39,886 nt of DNA, from positions 1-39,886 of IMG/VR virus record IMGVR_UViG_3300043313_001570, one strand, 5' to 3'. The first letter of the stretch is position 1; every line of letters begins with the position of its first letter. The DNA comes from a virus. The position numbers and the translations under genes were made by a program. Under the pieces are notes generated by a model that saw nothing but the letters and a program-made list of their open reading frames with translations, had not been told where the DNA came from and did no database searches. Of this stretch, positions 14,259-23,900 are shown one piece after another.

Positions 14259-14884
14259 ACAGCGTCATCTGGACGACCGCCCTTGGGCAGACGCGCATCG
14301 GCGCCACCGCCGAGCAGGTCGACTTCCCGACCATTGACGAAGAGCCGGTGACGGTCGCTGAAGTGCTGCGCCACCTGAAGTGGCCGACGGGCACGCCGGA
14401 CGAACTCGACATCCCGCGGTGGATACGCACCGCGCGCGGCATCGTGGAACGGGAGACGAAGCTGGCGCTGGCGCCGCAGGGGTGGAATTTGTATCTCGAT
14501 CAGTGGGCCGGCTTCCCTGGCTGGATCGATCTGCCGCGCGCGCCGGTGGTGTCGGTCGATGACGTCGTGACCATCGGCGCCGACCTGGACGAAACGGACG
14601 TCGACGCCGGCAGTTACTGGGCCGACCTGTCGGCGCGACCGGGGCGCCTCGTCTTCAGCAGCGCGCCGACGATGGCGCGGGTGGTCGGGGCGGTGCGCGT
14701 GCATTACAACGCCGGGTACGTCGACAAGGCGGCGGTGCCGCCGGACCTGATTCACGCCGTGCTGTTGCTGATCGCCGACATCGCCATGCACCGCGGCGAC
14801 GAGCGCGAGCCACGCGCCGAGCCGTCGGTGCCGATGGGCGTCGAGTCGCTGATCAATCGCTATGTGATCCCGTCGGTGGCCTGA
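14255..14884 (+). CDS. Head-tail connector (gp6-like adaptor)
   Basis: 209 residues. The helical pattern EPVTVAEVLRHLKWP, then DIPRWIRTARGIVERETKLAL, then DLIHAVLLLIADIAMHRG is that of HK97 gp6/SPP1 gp15-type adaptors. It is interrupted by a beta segment (LYLDQWAGFPGWIDLPR, VVSVDDVVTIGAD, VRVHYNAGY) normal for this family. Forms the ring under the portal. An ATGA overlap precedes it, and the next gene starts on its last base. Confidence 0.85.
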   Translation: MNSVIWTTALGQTRIGATAEQVDFPTIDEEPVTVAEVLRHLKWPTGTPDELDIPRWIRTARGIVERETKLALAPQGWNLYLDQWAGFPGWIDLPRAPVVSVDDVVTIGADLDETDVDAGSYWADLSARPGRLVFSSAPTMARVVGAVRVHYNAGYVDKAAVPPDLIHAVLLLIADIAMHRGDEREPRAEPSVPMGVESLINRYVIPSVA

Positions 14885-15447
14885 TGCCGTCCAAGGCTGA
14901 CCGCTTCATCATCGGCGCGCTCGATGAACTCGTGACGCTGCAGCACGACGCCGCGGTGCCGGTCGTCGTGTCGGCGCTGGTCTCCGCGGCGGGCGTGGCG
15001 ACCGCGCGGGCGCCGGGGCACGGCTTCAGCAGCGGCGACGAGGTCGAGATCAGCGGCGCCGACGCGCCACCCTACCTGGGGCGCGTCGTCGTCACCGTGG
15101 TGGACGTCGACACGTTCACCTACGCGGTGCCCTTCGGCACGCCGGACGTCGCCAACGGCACGATCACCGCGACCTATCAGGGCGATGGGCAAGGCGGGCG
15201 GCGCGACAACTGGCAGGACGTGGCGACCGTCTGGGCGTCGGTCATCGCCGCCGCCGCCATCGAGCGCATCCAGACGCAGGCGATGACCGCCGCCATCGCC
15301 TACCACGTTCGCATCTGGGACCGGCCTGATGTTCACGCCGCCGATCGCCTGACCTGGGGCACGCGCACGCTGGAGATTGTCGGGCTGGTGCGCACGGTGC
15401 AGCACCGCATTCCGTTTCTGGAACTCGACTGCACGGAGGCCGACTGA
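14884..15447 (+). CDS. Head-closure protein with an inserted beta domain
   Basis: 187 residues. The ends match the SPP1 gp16-type head-closure or head-tail joining fold: N-terminal IGALDELVTLQHD and C-terminal WQDVATVWASVIAAA, YHVRIWDRPDVHAADRLTW and RTLEIVGLVRTV. Between residues ~25 and 100 lies an extra module with HGFSSGDEVEISGA, RVVVTVVDVDTFTYAV and GTITATY, a pattern used by surface beta-sandwich domains in tail and fibre proteins. Typical members are ~110 residues, so the insertion accounts for the excess. Confidence 0.78.
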   Translation: MPSKADRFIIGALDELVTLQHDAAVPVVVSALVSAAGVATARAPGHGFSSGDEVEISGADAPPYLGRVVVTVVDVDTFTYAVPFGTPDVANGTITATYQGDGQGGRRDNWQDVATVWASVIAAAAIERIQTQAMTAAIAYHVRIWDRPDVHAADRLTWGTRTLEIVGLVRTVQHRIPFLELDCTEAD

Positions 15448-15938
15448 TGGCACTCACCGCCACGTCGAGCGGCGCAGGCGTCGACGCCAGCGACGTCGAC
15501 CGCGCCCTGCTGCGGCTCGACCCGGTCTTCCGCGAGGAACTGGGGCGCGCGACCGAACTGACGCTGCGCGAGATTGCCCGGCAGGCGGCGGAAAAGGTGC
15601 CGGTGCGATCCGGCAACCTGAAAAAGTTCATCGCGTGGCGGTTCTACCAGACGCGGCTCTCGGGCACCGTCGGCATCCGCAAGGGGGTGGCGGTGCTGCC
15701 CGCGCGGTTCAGCGGGGTTGGCCCTGGCGGGCGCGTGGTCGAGCCGTCGCGCTATGCGCGCTTCGTTCACTTCGGCAGCATCCACAACCGGGCGGTGCCG
15801 TTCATGCTCGACGCGGCGCGGGCGGAAGAGCCGCACTACCTTGACCGCGCGAACCGCGCCTATGCCGCGGCGGTGCGGCGACTGGCCGCCGAGGCGCCGA
15901 AGATCGGCAACGAGTTCACCGGCGGAGGGCTGCTCTGA
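15447..15938 (+). CDS. HK97 gp10-like tail-completion protein
   Basis: 163 residues. LREIARQAAEKVPVRSGNLKK, split by context, is the signature of the HK97 gp10/Phage_HK97_gp10 family, followed by GTVGIRKG, RYARFVHFGS and a C-terminal helix. The family acts in joining or stabilising the tail. The ATG overlaps the upstream stop (TGATGG). Confidence 0.85.
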   Translation: MALTATSSGAGVDASDVDRALLRLDPVFREELGRATELTLREIARQAAEKVPVRSGNLKKFIAWRFYQTRLSGTVGIRKGVAVLPARFSGVGPGGRVVEPSRYARFVHFGSIHNRAVPFMLDAARAEEPHYLDRANRAYAAAVRRLAAEAPKIGNEFTGGGLL

Positions 15939-16360
15939 TGGCGCGCGCATCCGGCACCGGCATGGCGGCGCTGCAGCGGGCGGTCTACGGCGTGCTCAAT
16001 GCGGGCAACATCGGCGCGCGCGTCTACGATGACATCCCGCAAAGCAACACGACGTTCCCGGTGGCGCGGCTGGAGGTCGTGCCGACCGAGCGCGAGGACA
16101 CCTTCGGCCGCGCGGGGCAGAACTGCTCGATCGAAGTGCATGTCTTCGCCACCTACCAGGGCGCGCTGCAGTTGGGCGCCGTGCTCGACAACGTGACGCG
16201 GCTGCTCGACGGCGCCCAGCTGCTCGCGGTCGGCTGGCGCGTCGAGGACATCGCCGTCTTGCCGCAGCAGCAGGGCGAAGACGAAGTGATCGGCGGCGTC
16301 AAGGTGCAGCATCGAGTCGCCAATTTCTACGCGCGCCTGCGCGAAGGGGAACAGCCATGA
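15938..16360 (+). CDS. Tail terminator (DUF3168-like)
   Basis: 140 residues. ALQRAVYGVLNAG, then ARVYDDIPQSNTTFPVARLE, CSIEVHVFATYQG, VLDNVTRLLDGAQL and HRVANFYARLRE follow the DUF3168/tail-terminator pattern. Forms the hexameric ring that stops tube growth and meets the head. It starts on the last base of the preceding stop. Confidence 0.83.
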   Translation: MARASGTGMAALQRAVYGVLNAGNIGARVYDDIPQSNTTFPVARLEVVPTEREDTFGRAGQNCSIEVHVFATYQGALQLGAVLDNVTRLLDGAQLLAVGWRVEDIAVLPQQQGEDEVIGGVKVQHRVANFYARLREGEQP

Positions 16361-16467
16361 TGACGCCGCGCGAGACACTGCGAGCGGGGTTCCTGATCGT
16401 CGTCGTCTGGGCGGTCGTGGTCGCCGCGGTGTTGGTGCTGATCTGGCGCTGGCTGGAGACGCCGTGA
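16357..16467 (+). CDS. 36-residue single-pass membrane protein
   Basis: A short frame whose ATGA start overlaps the tail-terminator stop and whose stop overlaps the next GTG. Residues ~10-30 (AGFLIVVVWAVVVAAVLVLI) form one strong transmembrane helix followed by WRWLE. Its place inside the tail gene order suggests a conserved mini-gene. Possible roles are a holin-like protein or an assembly anchor. Confidence 0.6.
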   Translation: MMTPRETLRAGFLIVVVWAVVVAAVLVLIWRWLETP

Positions 16468-16718
16468 CGCCGGGCGAAGTGCTGCAGGAACGGCTCGCCG
16501 CCGCCGCCGAGCGCGCATCAGACGGCATCGAGCAGGTCGGCGCCGCCATCGAGCGGGCGGCGGTGGCGCTGGAGCGGCTCGCGGTGCTGCTCGACACCGC
16601 CGAGCCGCCGCTGTTGACCGCGTGCGATCACCCGGCGAGCGAGCGCGAAGATACCGGTTCCACGATGGGCCACGCGCGGTGGTGCTGCAAGGTCTGCGGC
16701 TATGAGGTAAGCGAATGA
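16464..16718 (+). CDS. 84-residue helical protein with C-terminal Cys cluster
   Basis: A GTG start overlaps the upstream stop. Residues 1-48 form a long amphipathic helix (LQERLAAAAERASDGIEQVG, EAV-like heptads). The C-terminus has CDH (~54-56) and WCCKVCGYE (~73-81), probably one zinc site. The stop overlaps the tail-tube start by 4 bases. Function unknown. Confidence 0.6.
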   Translation: MTPGEVLQERLAAAAERASDGIEQVGAAIERAAVALERLAVLLDTAEPPLLTACDHPASEREDTGSTMGHARWCCKVCGYEVSE

Positions 16719-17437
16719 TCATCCGAAACGCGCGCGTGCTCGTCGGCCAGTACGACCTGAGCGGCGACCACAATTCCATCAGCGTGGAGCTCAACCCGGC
16801 CGAGCGCGATGGCACGACCTTCGGCCACACCGCGGAGAACCTCGTGCCCGCGATGCCGGCGATCAACGTCACCGGCGCGGGCTTCGTGACGCTGGGGCCG
16901 GGCGAGGCGCACGACGTGTTGCGCCGCAACCTGGGTGTGGCGGACGTGCCGTTCACGGTCATCAGCGGCGATCCCGACGACGGGCCACAGGCCATCGAGT
17001 TCTTCAAGGCGACGGAGTTCACCTACAAGCACGGCGCGGAGGTCAACAACCTGCTGGCCTTCAGCTACACCGTGCGCGGGCGCGGGCAGGCGCCCGTCGC
17101 TGGGCGGACGTTGCAACTCGCGCCGGTCGTCGCCGACGGCGGCGGCGCGATGCACGACCTGGGCGTGTTGCCGGCCGGGCAGACGGCCTACGCCGCCATC
17201 CACGTCCTCGCGGTCACCGGCACCGCGCCGACGCTGGACGTCAGCATCCAAACCGCCGACGCGGAAGATCCGCTGGTCCTGACACCAGTCGCGGCGTTCC
17301 CGCAGATGACCGGACCGGGGTCGGCGTTCATCAGCATCCACGGTCCCACGCCGGCGGGTCAGCCGTGGTGGCGCGCCATGTTCGACGTCGGCGGCACGGC
17401 GCCGAACTTCGACCTCGTCGTCATTCTCGGCAAGTAA
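16715..17437 (+). CDS. Tail-tube-like protein 1
   Basis: 240 residues. The N-terminus MIIRNARVLVGQYDLSGD, with EFTYKHGAEVNNLLAFSY and C-terminal PNFDLVVILGK, suggests a tube-forming beta-sandwich protein with an added C-terminal Ig-like part. It shares its opening pattern with the next gene. By position, one of the two should be the major tail-tube protein. Confidence 0.65.
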   Translation: MIIRNARVLVGQYDLSGDHNSISVELNPAERDGTTFGHTAENLVPAMPAINVTGAGFVTLGPGEAHDVLRRNLGVADVPFTVISGDPDDGPQAIEFFKATEFTYKHGAEVNNLLAFSYTVRGRGQAPVAGRTLQLAPVVADGGGAMHDLGVLPAGQTAYAAIHVLAVTGTAPTLDVSIQTADAEDPLVLTPVAAFPQMTGPGSAFISIHGPTPAGQPWWRAMFDVGGTAPNFDLVVILGK

Positions 17438-17453
17438 AAACAGGGAGGGCATC

Positions 17454-17858
17454 GTGATTCTTCGTAATGCGTTTATCTCGATCAACGGCGTCGACTTGAG
17501 CGATGAGTGCCGGGAAGTGCAGGTCAATGACGGCTTCTCGGAGCACGACGATACGGTGATGACGCACACCGCCGAGAGCGCCGAGCCGGGGCTGGCGCAG
17601 TGGACGATCGTCGCCAAGCTGCGGCAGAACTACACGCCGGGGCGGACCAACGCCACCATCCGCCCGCTCGTCGGCGGTGCGGCGGTCGAAGTGATCGTGC
17701 GCCACGACGCCGGCCCGGTCGGACCGGCGAACGAACAGATCACCGGTAGCGGCCGCATCTTCAAGTACACGCCGATCAGCGGCGCGGTTGGCAGTTCGCA
17801 GGAGCCGACGATCGAGATCAAGAACGCCGGGAGCAAGCTGGCGTACACCACGGCATGA
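17454..17858 (+). CDS. Tail-tube-like protein 2
   Basis: 134 residues from a GTG with GGGAGG 6 bases upstream. The opening MILRNAFISINGVDLSDE parallels that of the previous protein. TWTIV-like strands (LAQWTIVAKLRQNY), ATIRPLVGGAAVEVIVRHD and SQEPTIEIKN fit a compact tail-tube beta barrel. At 134 residues it has the size usual for a major tube protein; the longer upstream paralog may be a decorated form. Confidence 0.68.
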   Translation: MILRNAFISINGVDLSDECREVQVNDGFSEHDDTVMTHTAESAEPGLAQWTIVAKLRQNYTPGRTNATIRPLVGGAAVEVIVRHDAGPVGPANEQITGSGRIFKYTPISGAVGSSQEPTIEIKNAGSKLAYTTA

Positions 17859-17872
17859 GTCGGGAGGCAGCG

Positions 17873-18283
17873 ATGGATGACGACACGCGCGGGGAGCCGC
17901 CGCTCCCTGTCGCCAGCAAAAGCGACAAGTCGTTCCTGCGGGCGCAGGTCTCGCTCGGCGAAGAGCGCGTGCCGGTGCCCGAGTGGCAGCGCGTCGTGCT
18001 GGTGCGTGAAATGACCGCCGAAGAGAACCGCGAATATCAACTCTCCAACCTGAAATTCGACGCGCGCGGTAACGCCGTCGGGATGAAGAAACAGGATGGC
18101 GAATTACGGCTGCTGCAGCGCACCTGCTGGGACGACCAGGGCAACCGGCTGTTTTCCGAAGACGACTTCGGGCTGCTGCGCAAGCAGAAGGCGGCGATCA
18201 TCAACCGGCTCACGCGCGTGGCGAAACGGCTCTCGGGTCTGGGCGACGACGACGAAGCGGTGGAGAAGGAAAAAAACGACTAA
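17873..18283 (+). CDS. Tail assembly chaperone, short (G) form
   Basis: 136 residues from the ATG at 17873, chosen because GGGAGG lies 5 bases upstream (the ATG at 17855 lacks this). The charged protein contains EWQRVVLVREMTAEENREYQ and ends AVEKEKND. It binds tape measure during tail assembly in the lambda G/GT scheme. The A-AAA-AAC slip site lies three codons before its stop. Confidence 0.8.
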   Translation: MDDDTRGEPPLPVASKSDKSFLRAQVSLGEERVPVPEWQRVVLVREMTAEENREYQLSNLKFDARGNAVGMKKQDGELRLLQRTCWDDQGNRLFSEDDFGLLRKQKAAIINRLTRVAKRLSGLGDDDEAVEKEKND

Positions 18284-18513
18284 AGGCCGATAGCGCCGAG
18301 CACTTCGCTTTTACGCTCGCGCGCGAACTCGGCATGACGGTCAACACGCTGCTGCGCTCGATGAGCGCCACCGAGTTTCGCCGCTGGCAGGCGCTGCTCC
18401 TGCTGGAAGGGCAAGTGCGCGACTTGATCCGCGGCGGCACTGAGCCAGAGGTTGCGCACCAGATGGTCTGGTCGCCGCCGGTGGACGACGACGACACGAC
18501 GACGACGGAGTAA
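17873..18513 (+). CDS. Tail assembly chaperone, -1 frameshifted (GT) form
   Basis: A -1 shift at 18271-18277 continues reading through CGA CTA AAG GCC GAT to a TAA at 18511-18513. It adds ~78 residues: the T domain contains ARELGMTVNTLLRSMSATEF and RRWQALLLLEGQVRD, and ends with an Asp/Thr run. The extension has no good start codon of its own at its 5' end. It sits immediately before the tape-measure gene, as expected for GT. Confidence 0.85.
18271..18277 (+). other. A-AAA-AAC -1 ribosomal frameshift site
   Basis: In the zero frame the codons read GAA AAA AAC, so the heptamer A-AAA-AAC obeys the X-XXY-YYZ rule. Both AAA and AAC tRNAs can re-pair after slipping back one base. The stop of the zero frame follows 3 bases later. 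Confidence 0.9.
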
Positions 18514-18516
18514 CCC

Positions 18517-20421
18517 ATGCCGATTGCCACGCTGATGATCAAAGTCGCCATGGAAATGGGCGGCTTTAACTCGCAGCTGAAGGAGATCAAGTCGAACATC
18601 ACCGGCCTCGATAGCACCGTGAAGGGGCTGGCGAAAAGTCTCGGGGCGTATTTCAGCGTGACCGCCATCGTCGGCGCGGTCAACGCCGTGCTCGACTTCG
18701 CGGGCGCGATGACCGACCTGTCGGCACGCACCGGCGTCAGCACGACGGCGCTGCAGGAATTCTCGGCGGCCGGCGCGCAGGTCGGCGTCAGCATCGACAG
18801 CGTCGTCACCGCGATCGGGCAGATGCAAAACAGGCTCGGGAGCGGCGACAAGGGCGCCACGTCGGCGATCGGCGCCATGGGCTTGGAACTCGACGCCCTG
18901 ATGGCGATGAAGCCGGAGGATCAATTCAAGGCGATCGCCAAGGGTATCGCGGGCATCGAAGACCCGGCGCGGCGCACCGCGACGGCGATGGACGTCTTCG
19001 GCCGCAGCGCGGGCGAGGTGCTGCCGCTGCTCGTCGCCAACATGGACGAAATGATCCGCGCCGCGCACGACATGGGGCTGGTGCTCGATGAGGAAGCCAT
19101 CGAGAACCTCGACAACCTGGGCGATGCCATGACGTCGCTGATGGGCGCCGGCAAGGCGCTGCTCGCCGAAGTGCTGGTGCCGCTGGCGCCCGCGCTGGTC
19201 GACTTCGCCAACGAACTCATGGGCGCCGCGCGTGCCGCGCACTCGTTCGCCGCGGATTGGTATGACGCGATGGTGCAGCTGAAGTCTGAGGGCTACGGCG
19301 CTATGGCGAAGGCCGCCGCTGGTGCCGCCACGCTCGCCGAAAAAGTCGGGATGCCCACCGCCGCAGTTGGCAAACTCAAGGAGATGGCGTTTGAATTCGG
19401 CTACGTCAGCGAGCGCCTCAGCACCGAGGAAGACAAGCTGGCCACGTCGATCACGAAGGTCGGCGAGGCGATGGGCCACGTCGCCGGGCAGGACATCACC
19501 GGGCTGATCGCGCAGACCGAGCAGATCGAAAAGATCAACAAGCTGTCCGATCAGTTGTTTGGCCGCGACCTGATCCAGCGCGCGAAGGAATACGCCGACG
19601 CGGTGCGGCAGGTGGGCGGCGCGGCACATATGACGGCGGACGCGCAGCAGGACATCATTGACGCCAGCCTGAAGGCGATGGGCGTCATGGAACGCGAGCG
19701 ACAAACCGCGTCGGCGCTCTATGCCGAATTGACAAAGCTCGCCGGGCGCACCGCGAACCCGGAGGGCGGCGCGGCGATCCTGGGCAGCGGTCGCGTGGCT
19801 GGGTTTGATCAGACGTTCAACGCCGCGCCGGTGGCGGAAGTGGACGCGGGCACCAAGGCGCTGCTGCTGCAGCGACAGGCGCTCATCGACAACACCGCGA
19901 CCTGGGAGACCGAACTGCAGACGCAACAGCAACTGCAGGACGAGAACGACGCGCGGATCGCGGCGTCGATTGCCGAAACCGCCCGCCAGCAAAAAGAGGC
20001 TTCCGATCAGATGGTCGGCGGCTGGCGCGCGGTGACCGCGGCGAAGGCGGAAGCGTTCCAGTTGAACGTGCCGAAGGGCTTCAGCTTTACCAAGGCGTAC
20101 CGCGATGCCGGCCTGTTTGTGTCTGAGCGTGGCGGTGAACTGATGGGCGCACACACGCCGTTTACCGACTACCCCAGCTTCGCCAGCGGCACCGACGGCT
20201 ATCAGAACTTTGGTACCGGCACCCCGGCGATGCTGCACGGCTGGGAGAAGGTCACGCCGCTGGGCGCGGCCGAGGGCGGCGGCGCTGGTGGCGCGGTCGT
20301 CGTCAACGTGTCGGGCGTGCTGCTGTCCAACAACCCGGCGGCGCGCGAAGAACTGCGGCGCTTCGTCAGCGAGACGCTGACCGACAGCCTGAAGCGGTCG
20401 CGCAAATTCTCGACGGCCTGA
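18517..20421 (+). CDS. Tape measure protein
   Basis: 634 residues. Features: an N-terminal IKVAMEMGGFNSQLKEIKSN, a phage-tail hydrophobic segment (AYFSVTAIVGAVNAVLDFAG), TGVSTTALQEFSAAGAQVG, FGRSAGEVLPLLVANMDEM, long helical mid-region, and a C-terminal SERGGELMG with TPAMLHGWEKVTPLG, the usual end-of-protein motif. Sets tail length; at ~0.15 nm per residue the tail would be near 95 nm (estimate from the family rule). Follows the GT stop by 3 bases. Confidence 0.9.
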   Translation: MPIATLMIKVAMEMGGFNSQLKEIKSNITGLDSTVKGLAKSLGAYFSVTAIVGAVNAVLDFAGAMTDLSARTGVSTTALQEFSAAGAQVGVSIDSVVTAIGQMQNRLGSGDKGATSAIGAMGLELDALMAMKPEDQFKAIAKGIAGIEDPARRTATAMDVFGRSAGEVLPLLVANMDEMIRAAHDMGLVLDEEAIENLDNLGDAMTSLMGAGKALLAEVLVPLAPALVDFANELMGAARAAHSFAADWYDAMVQLKSEGYGAMAKAAAGAATLAEKVGMPTAAVGKLKEMAFEFGYVSERLSTEEDKLATSITKVGEAMGHVAGQDITGLIAQTEQIEKINKLSDQLFGRDLIQRAKEYADAVRQVGGAAHMTADAQQDIIDASLKAMGVMERERQTASALYAELTKLAGRTANPEGGAAILGSGRVAGFDQTFNAAPVAEVDAGTKALLLQRQALIDNTATWETELQTQQQLQDENDARIAASIAETARQQKEASDQMVGGWRAVTAAKAEAFQLNVPKGFSFTKAYRDAGLFVSERGGELMGAHTPFTDYPSFASGTDGYQNFGTGTPAMLHGWEKVTPLGAAEGGGAGGAVVVNVSGVLLSNNPAAREELRRFVSETLTDSLKRSRKFSTA

Positions 20422-20448
20422 GCCGCCGACATCGAAGAGGGCACCGCC

Positions 20449-20928
20449 GTGGACGACATCGAAATCACACCAGGGACCGGGAAGATCATCGCCACCGAGG
20501 AAATGCCGGGCGCGCGGCACGCGCAGATCTTCAAGCCGGTGCATGGGGACAACGGCACCAACCTGAAGACGTCGGACGCCAACCCGTTCCCGACGACCAA
20601 CCGGCTCTACCTGCCGGGCGCGGCGCGGCTGGCGTCTGCCGCGATCACCATCGCCTCGGCGGGCGACAACGTCCTGCTCGTCGGCACCGCCGCGCAAACG
20701 ATCCGGCTCTTCCGCATGTGGATCCAAGCCGCGGCGGCGGTCAGCGTGAAATTCAAGGACGGCGCGGGCGCCGACTTCCATCCGGCGGTGAGTCTCGCCG
20801 CTGGCGGCTCATGGTTCCTCGACTTCGACGGCGAGCCGTGGTTCGTCACCGCCGCCGGCAACGGCTTGATCCTCAACCTCTCGGCCGCGGTGTCGGTCGG
20901 CGGCCGGTTCTACTACACGAAGGGCTGA
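20449..20928 (+). CDS. Tail-tip accessory protein
   Basis: 159 residues from a GTG. A beta-rich pattern (TIRLFRMWIQAAAAVSVKFK, then WFLDFDGEPWFVTAAGNGL, LNLSAAVSVGGRFYY) recurs in small phage structural proteins near the tail tip. Lies between the tape measure and the hub gene. No enzymatic motif is seen. Confidence 0.6.
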   Translation: MDDIEITPGTGKIIATEEMPGARHAQIFKPVHGDNGTNLKTSDANPFPTTNRLYLPGAARLASAAITIASAGDNVLLVGTAAQTIRLFRMWIQAAAAVSVKFKDGAGADFHPAVSLAAGGSWFLDFDGEPWFVTAAGNGLILNLSAAVSVGGRFYYTKG

Positions 20929-20935
20929 CCCAGCC

Positions 20936-23900
20936 GTGCTGCTGCTCTTCGGCCGCGCGCCCGGCGTCATCGGCGCGGACTACAGCCTGCTCACCCTGAG
21001 CGTGCCCGACGCCGTCGTCCTGGGCGGCGACGTGGTCCTCCAGGCGACGAGCGCGGACCTGGCCCTGTCTACCCCTGTCGGCGCGACCGGCATCGGCCTA
21101 CAGGCCGCCAGCGCGGTCCTGGCCCTCTCGGCGCCGGTCCCCGCGCGGACCGTTGGCGCCAGCGTGCTCCAGCCGCCGGCCGCGGTGCTCGCGCTGTCCA
21201 GCGGGACGGCGGGCCTGACCATCGACCTGACCGTCAAGGTGATTGTGATCGGGGGTGTCTATCGCACCGCAAACATTCGCCGCCGCAGCATCAGCATTCA
21301 GGACCAACTGGACGAGGCGCCCAACACCTGCACCTTTATTGCCGAGGGCTTCGTGCCGGTCGCTGGGCAGGAAATCAAGATCGGCGTCGGCACGATCAAC
21401 AACCTCGAGTTCGCCGGCCACATCACCAGCGTCGAGCAGGTCTACGAAGGCGCGCCGGCCAACGTCGCCTATCACTGCAACGCGACCGACTACACCCGCT
21501 TGCTGGATCGGCGCTTTGTGCGCTGGCACTTCGGCGCGCAGTCAGCGAGCACGATTGTGACCACGCTGATCGAGGGCTTCACCAGCGGCTTTTCCACCGG
21601 CCACGTCGCCCCCAACCTGCCGACCATCAGCGGCATCGACTTCACCTGGGAAGCGCCGACGCGCGCGCTCACCCGGATCGCCAAACTGATCGGCGCCTAC
21701 TGGTACGTCGACTATCAGCGCGACGTGCATTTCTTCCTGACCGAAGCGGTCGACGCGCCCGACACGATCACCGACGTGCATCGCCCGGTGCAGGCGCTGG
21801 TGCGCGCGTCGGATATTTCGCAGGTCCGCACCCGCGTGATTGTCGAGGGCGGCGGCAGTAGCGCCAAGGCCGACGTCGCGCCCGGTGCCGACCTGATCCC
21901 GGTGGAAGAAGGCAGCTGGTACAGCGCCACCGGCGGGCTACTCAAGAGCGGCGTGCAGCGGCTCGCCTATACCGGCGTCCTGCCGGGCGGTCTCGGCTCG
22001 ACGGTGCGCGGCGTGCCGGCGCCCAGCGGCGCGGGCGGCACACCCAGCGCGACTCTGGCGTCCGGCGCCGGCGGCGTGCTCGGCGTCGTCTCCTATCGGG
22101 TCAGCCTGAAAAACTCGGCGGGTGAAACCGCGCCGGGGCCGGCCTCTGGGGGCGTGCAGGCGAACGCATTTCCCTACCCGCAAAGCTATCCGCAGTTGGC
22201 GGCGGTGGCGGGCGTCGGCCGACTCGCGGGCGCCTACCGCTATCGCAGCACGAACGTCACCGCTGAGGGCGAGACGACGACGGGACCGCTGGAGAACGCG
22301 ATCACCGCCGTCGCCGTGCCGCCGCCGGGCACGTTCAACTTCTACGCGGCGCGCGCGGCCGATGGCGTGCTCGTCGGCGCCTACAGCTACAAGCACACCG
22401 ACGTCACCGCCCTGGGCGAGACGCTGCCGTCTGCCGCGATCAATTACACCGCGTCACCAATCGCGGCGCCGACGGCGCCGGGCGTGGCGCAGCTGGCCAA
22501 CACGGTTGGCGGCCTCACCGCTGGGGCGACGTATCGCTGGGCGCTGACGAACGTCAACGTGCTCGGCGAGACGACGCTGGGCGCGGTCGGCGGCGGCCCG
22601 TTTGGGAGCGGCCTCGCCATCACCACCGGAGTCGGGCAAGCGTCGGCGCCCTCCGTGAGTGGCACCGGGGTGGCGGGCGGCACGCTCGTGCAGGGGCTGA
22701 CCTACATGTACGCCGTGTCGTTTCTTGGACCGAACGGCGAGACAACGATGCGCAGCGGGAATAGCAATGCCGTGCTGATCAACAGCCCGACGTTCCGGCA
22801 GCTGCTGGTCTCCAATCTTCCTATCGGCCCGGCCGGGATCGTGGGGCGCCGCATCTATCGCAACAAGAACGTCGCCGGTCCCGTAAACTGGTACTTCGTC
22901 GCCGACATTCCAGACAACACCAGCGGATCGTGGGTCGATGACGGCGCCATCGACGGGCACTGGCGCGGCGACCAGAACACCTACTTCAACGGGACCATTC
23001 CCGGCGCGGCGCAGGTGCAGCTGCCGTCCGCGCCCGCCGGGGTGCTGCGCCGCCGCGTCTATCGCACCAAGGCGAACGGCGGCACCTACTACCTCGTCGG
23101 CGAGATCGATGCAGGGACGCTGTTCACGGACAGCACGCCCGACCCGGCCCTCATCGCCGCCTCGCCGCTCATCAACACCGCGGGCGGCGAGGCGATCGGG
23201 GTGCAAGTGCCGCCGGGGCCGACCGGCACCATCGCGCGTCGGCTCTATCGCACGAAGGCGGGCGGCGTCACCTACGCGCTGGTGACCGAACTCCAGACCA
23301 ACGTGCAGCAGCTGTACGTCGACACCCTGCCAGACGACGCGCTGGCCGGGCAGGCGCCGCCCCTGGTGAGCACGGCGGGTGGGCAAAACATCACCGTCAT
23401 CCCGTATCAAGGCGCCGCGGGCACGGTCGCGCGGCGGATCTACCGCACGAAGGCGGGCGGCGCGACGTTCTTCCTCGTCGGTCAGATCAGCAACAACGAC
23501 TATCCGAATGCGTCGTTTCTCGACTCGAAGACGGACGACGAACTCGGCGATGCCGAACCGCCGACCAACACCGCGGGCGGGTCGGTCGTCAGCGTCTACA
23601 ACATCCCGCTCGGCGGCGCCGGCATCACGTCGCGGCGGATCTATCGCACGGAAGCCAACGGCAGCGCGTATCGGTTCCTGGCCGAGATCCGCGACAACGT
23701 CACGACGACCTTCCTTGACACGCTCTGGGACAAGGAACTCGGCGAGGACGCGCCGACCAGTTCCACCATCGGCGCCGTGATCGGCGGCACGACGTTGCTG
23801 GTGGAGTCGGTCGCCCCGTTCAACGCGGGCGGCGGCTGGGTCTACATCGGCGCGCAGCGTCTCCGCTACACCGGCATCAGCGGCGTGGCGCTCGTCGGCA

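Noticed and set aside
18280-20781. 833-codon minus-strand open frame opposite the tape measure
   Set aside because: It spans several sure plus-strand genes, lacks any domain motif and is Arg/His/Ala-rich shadow sequence.
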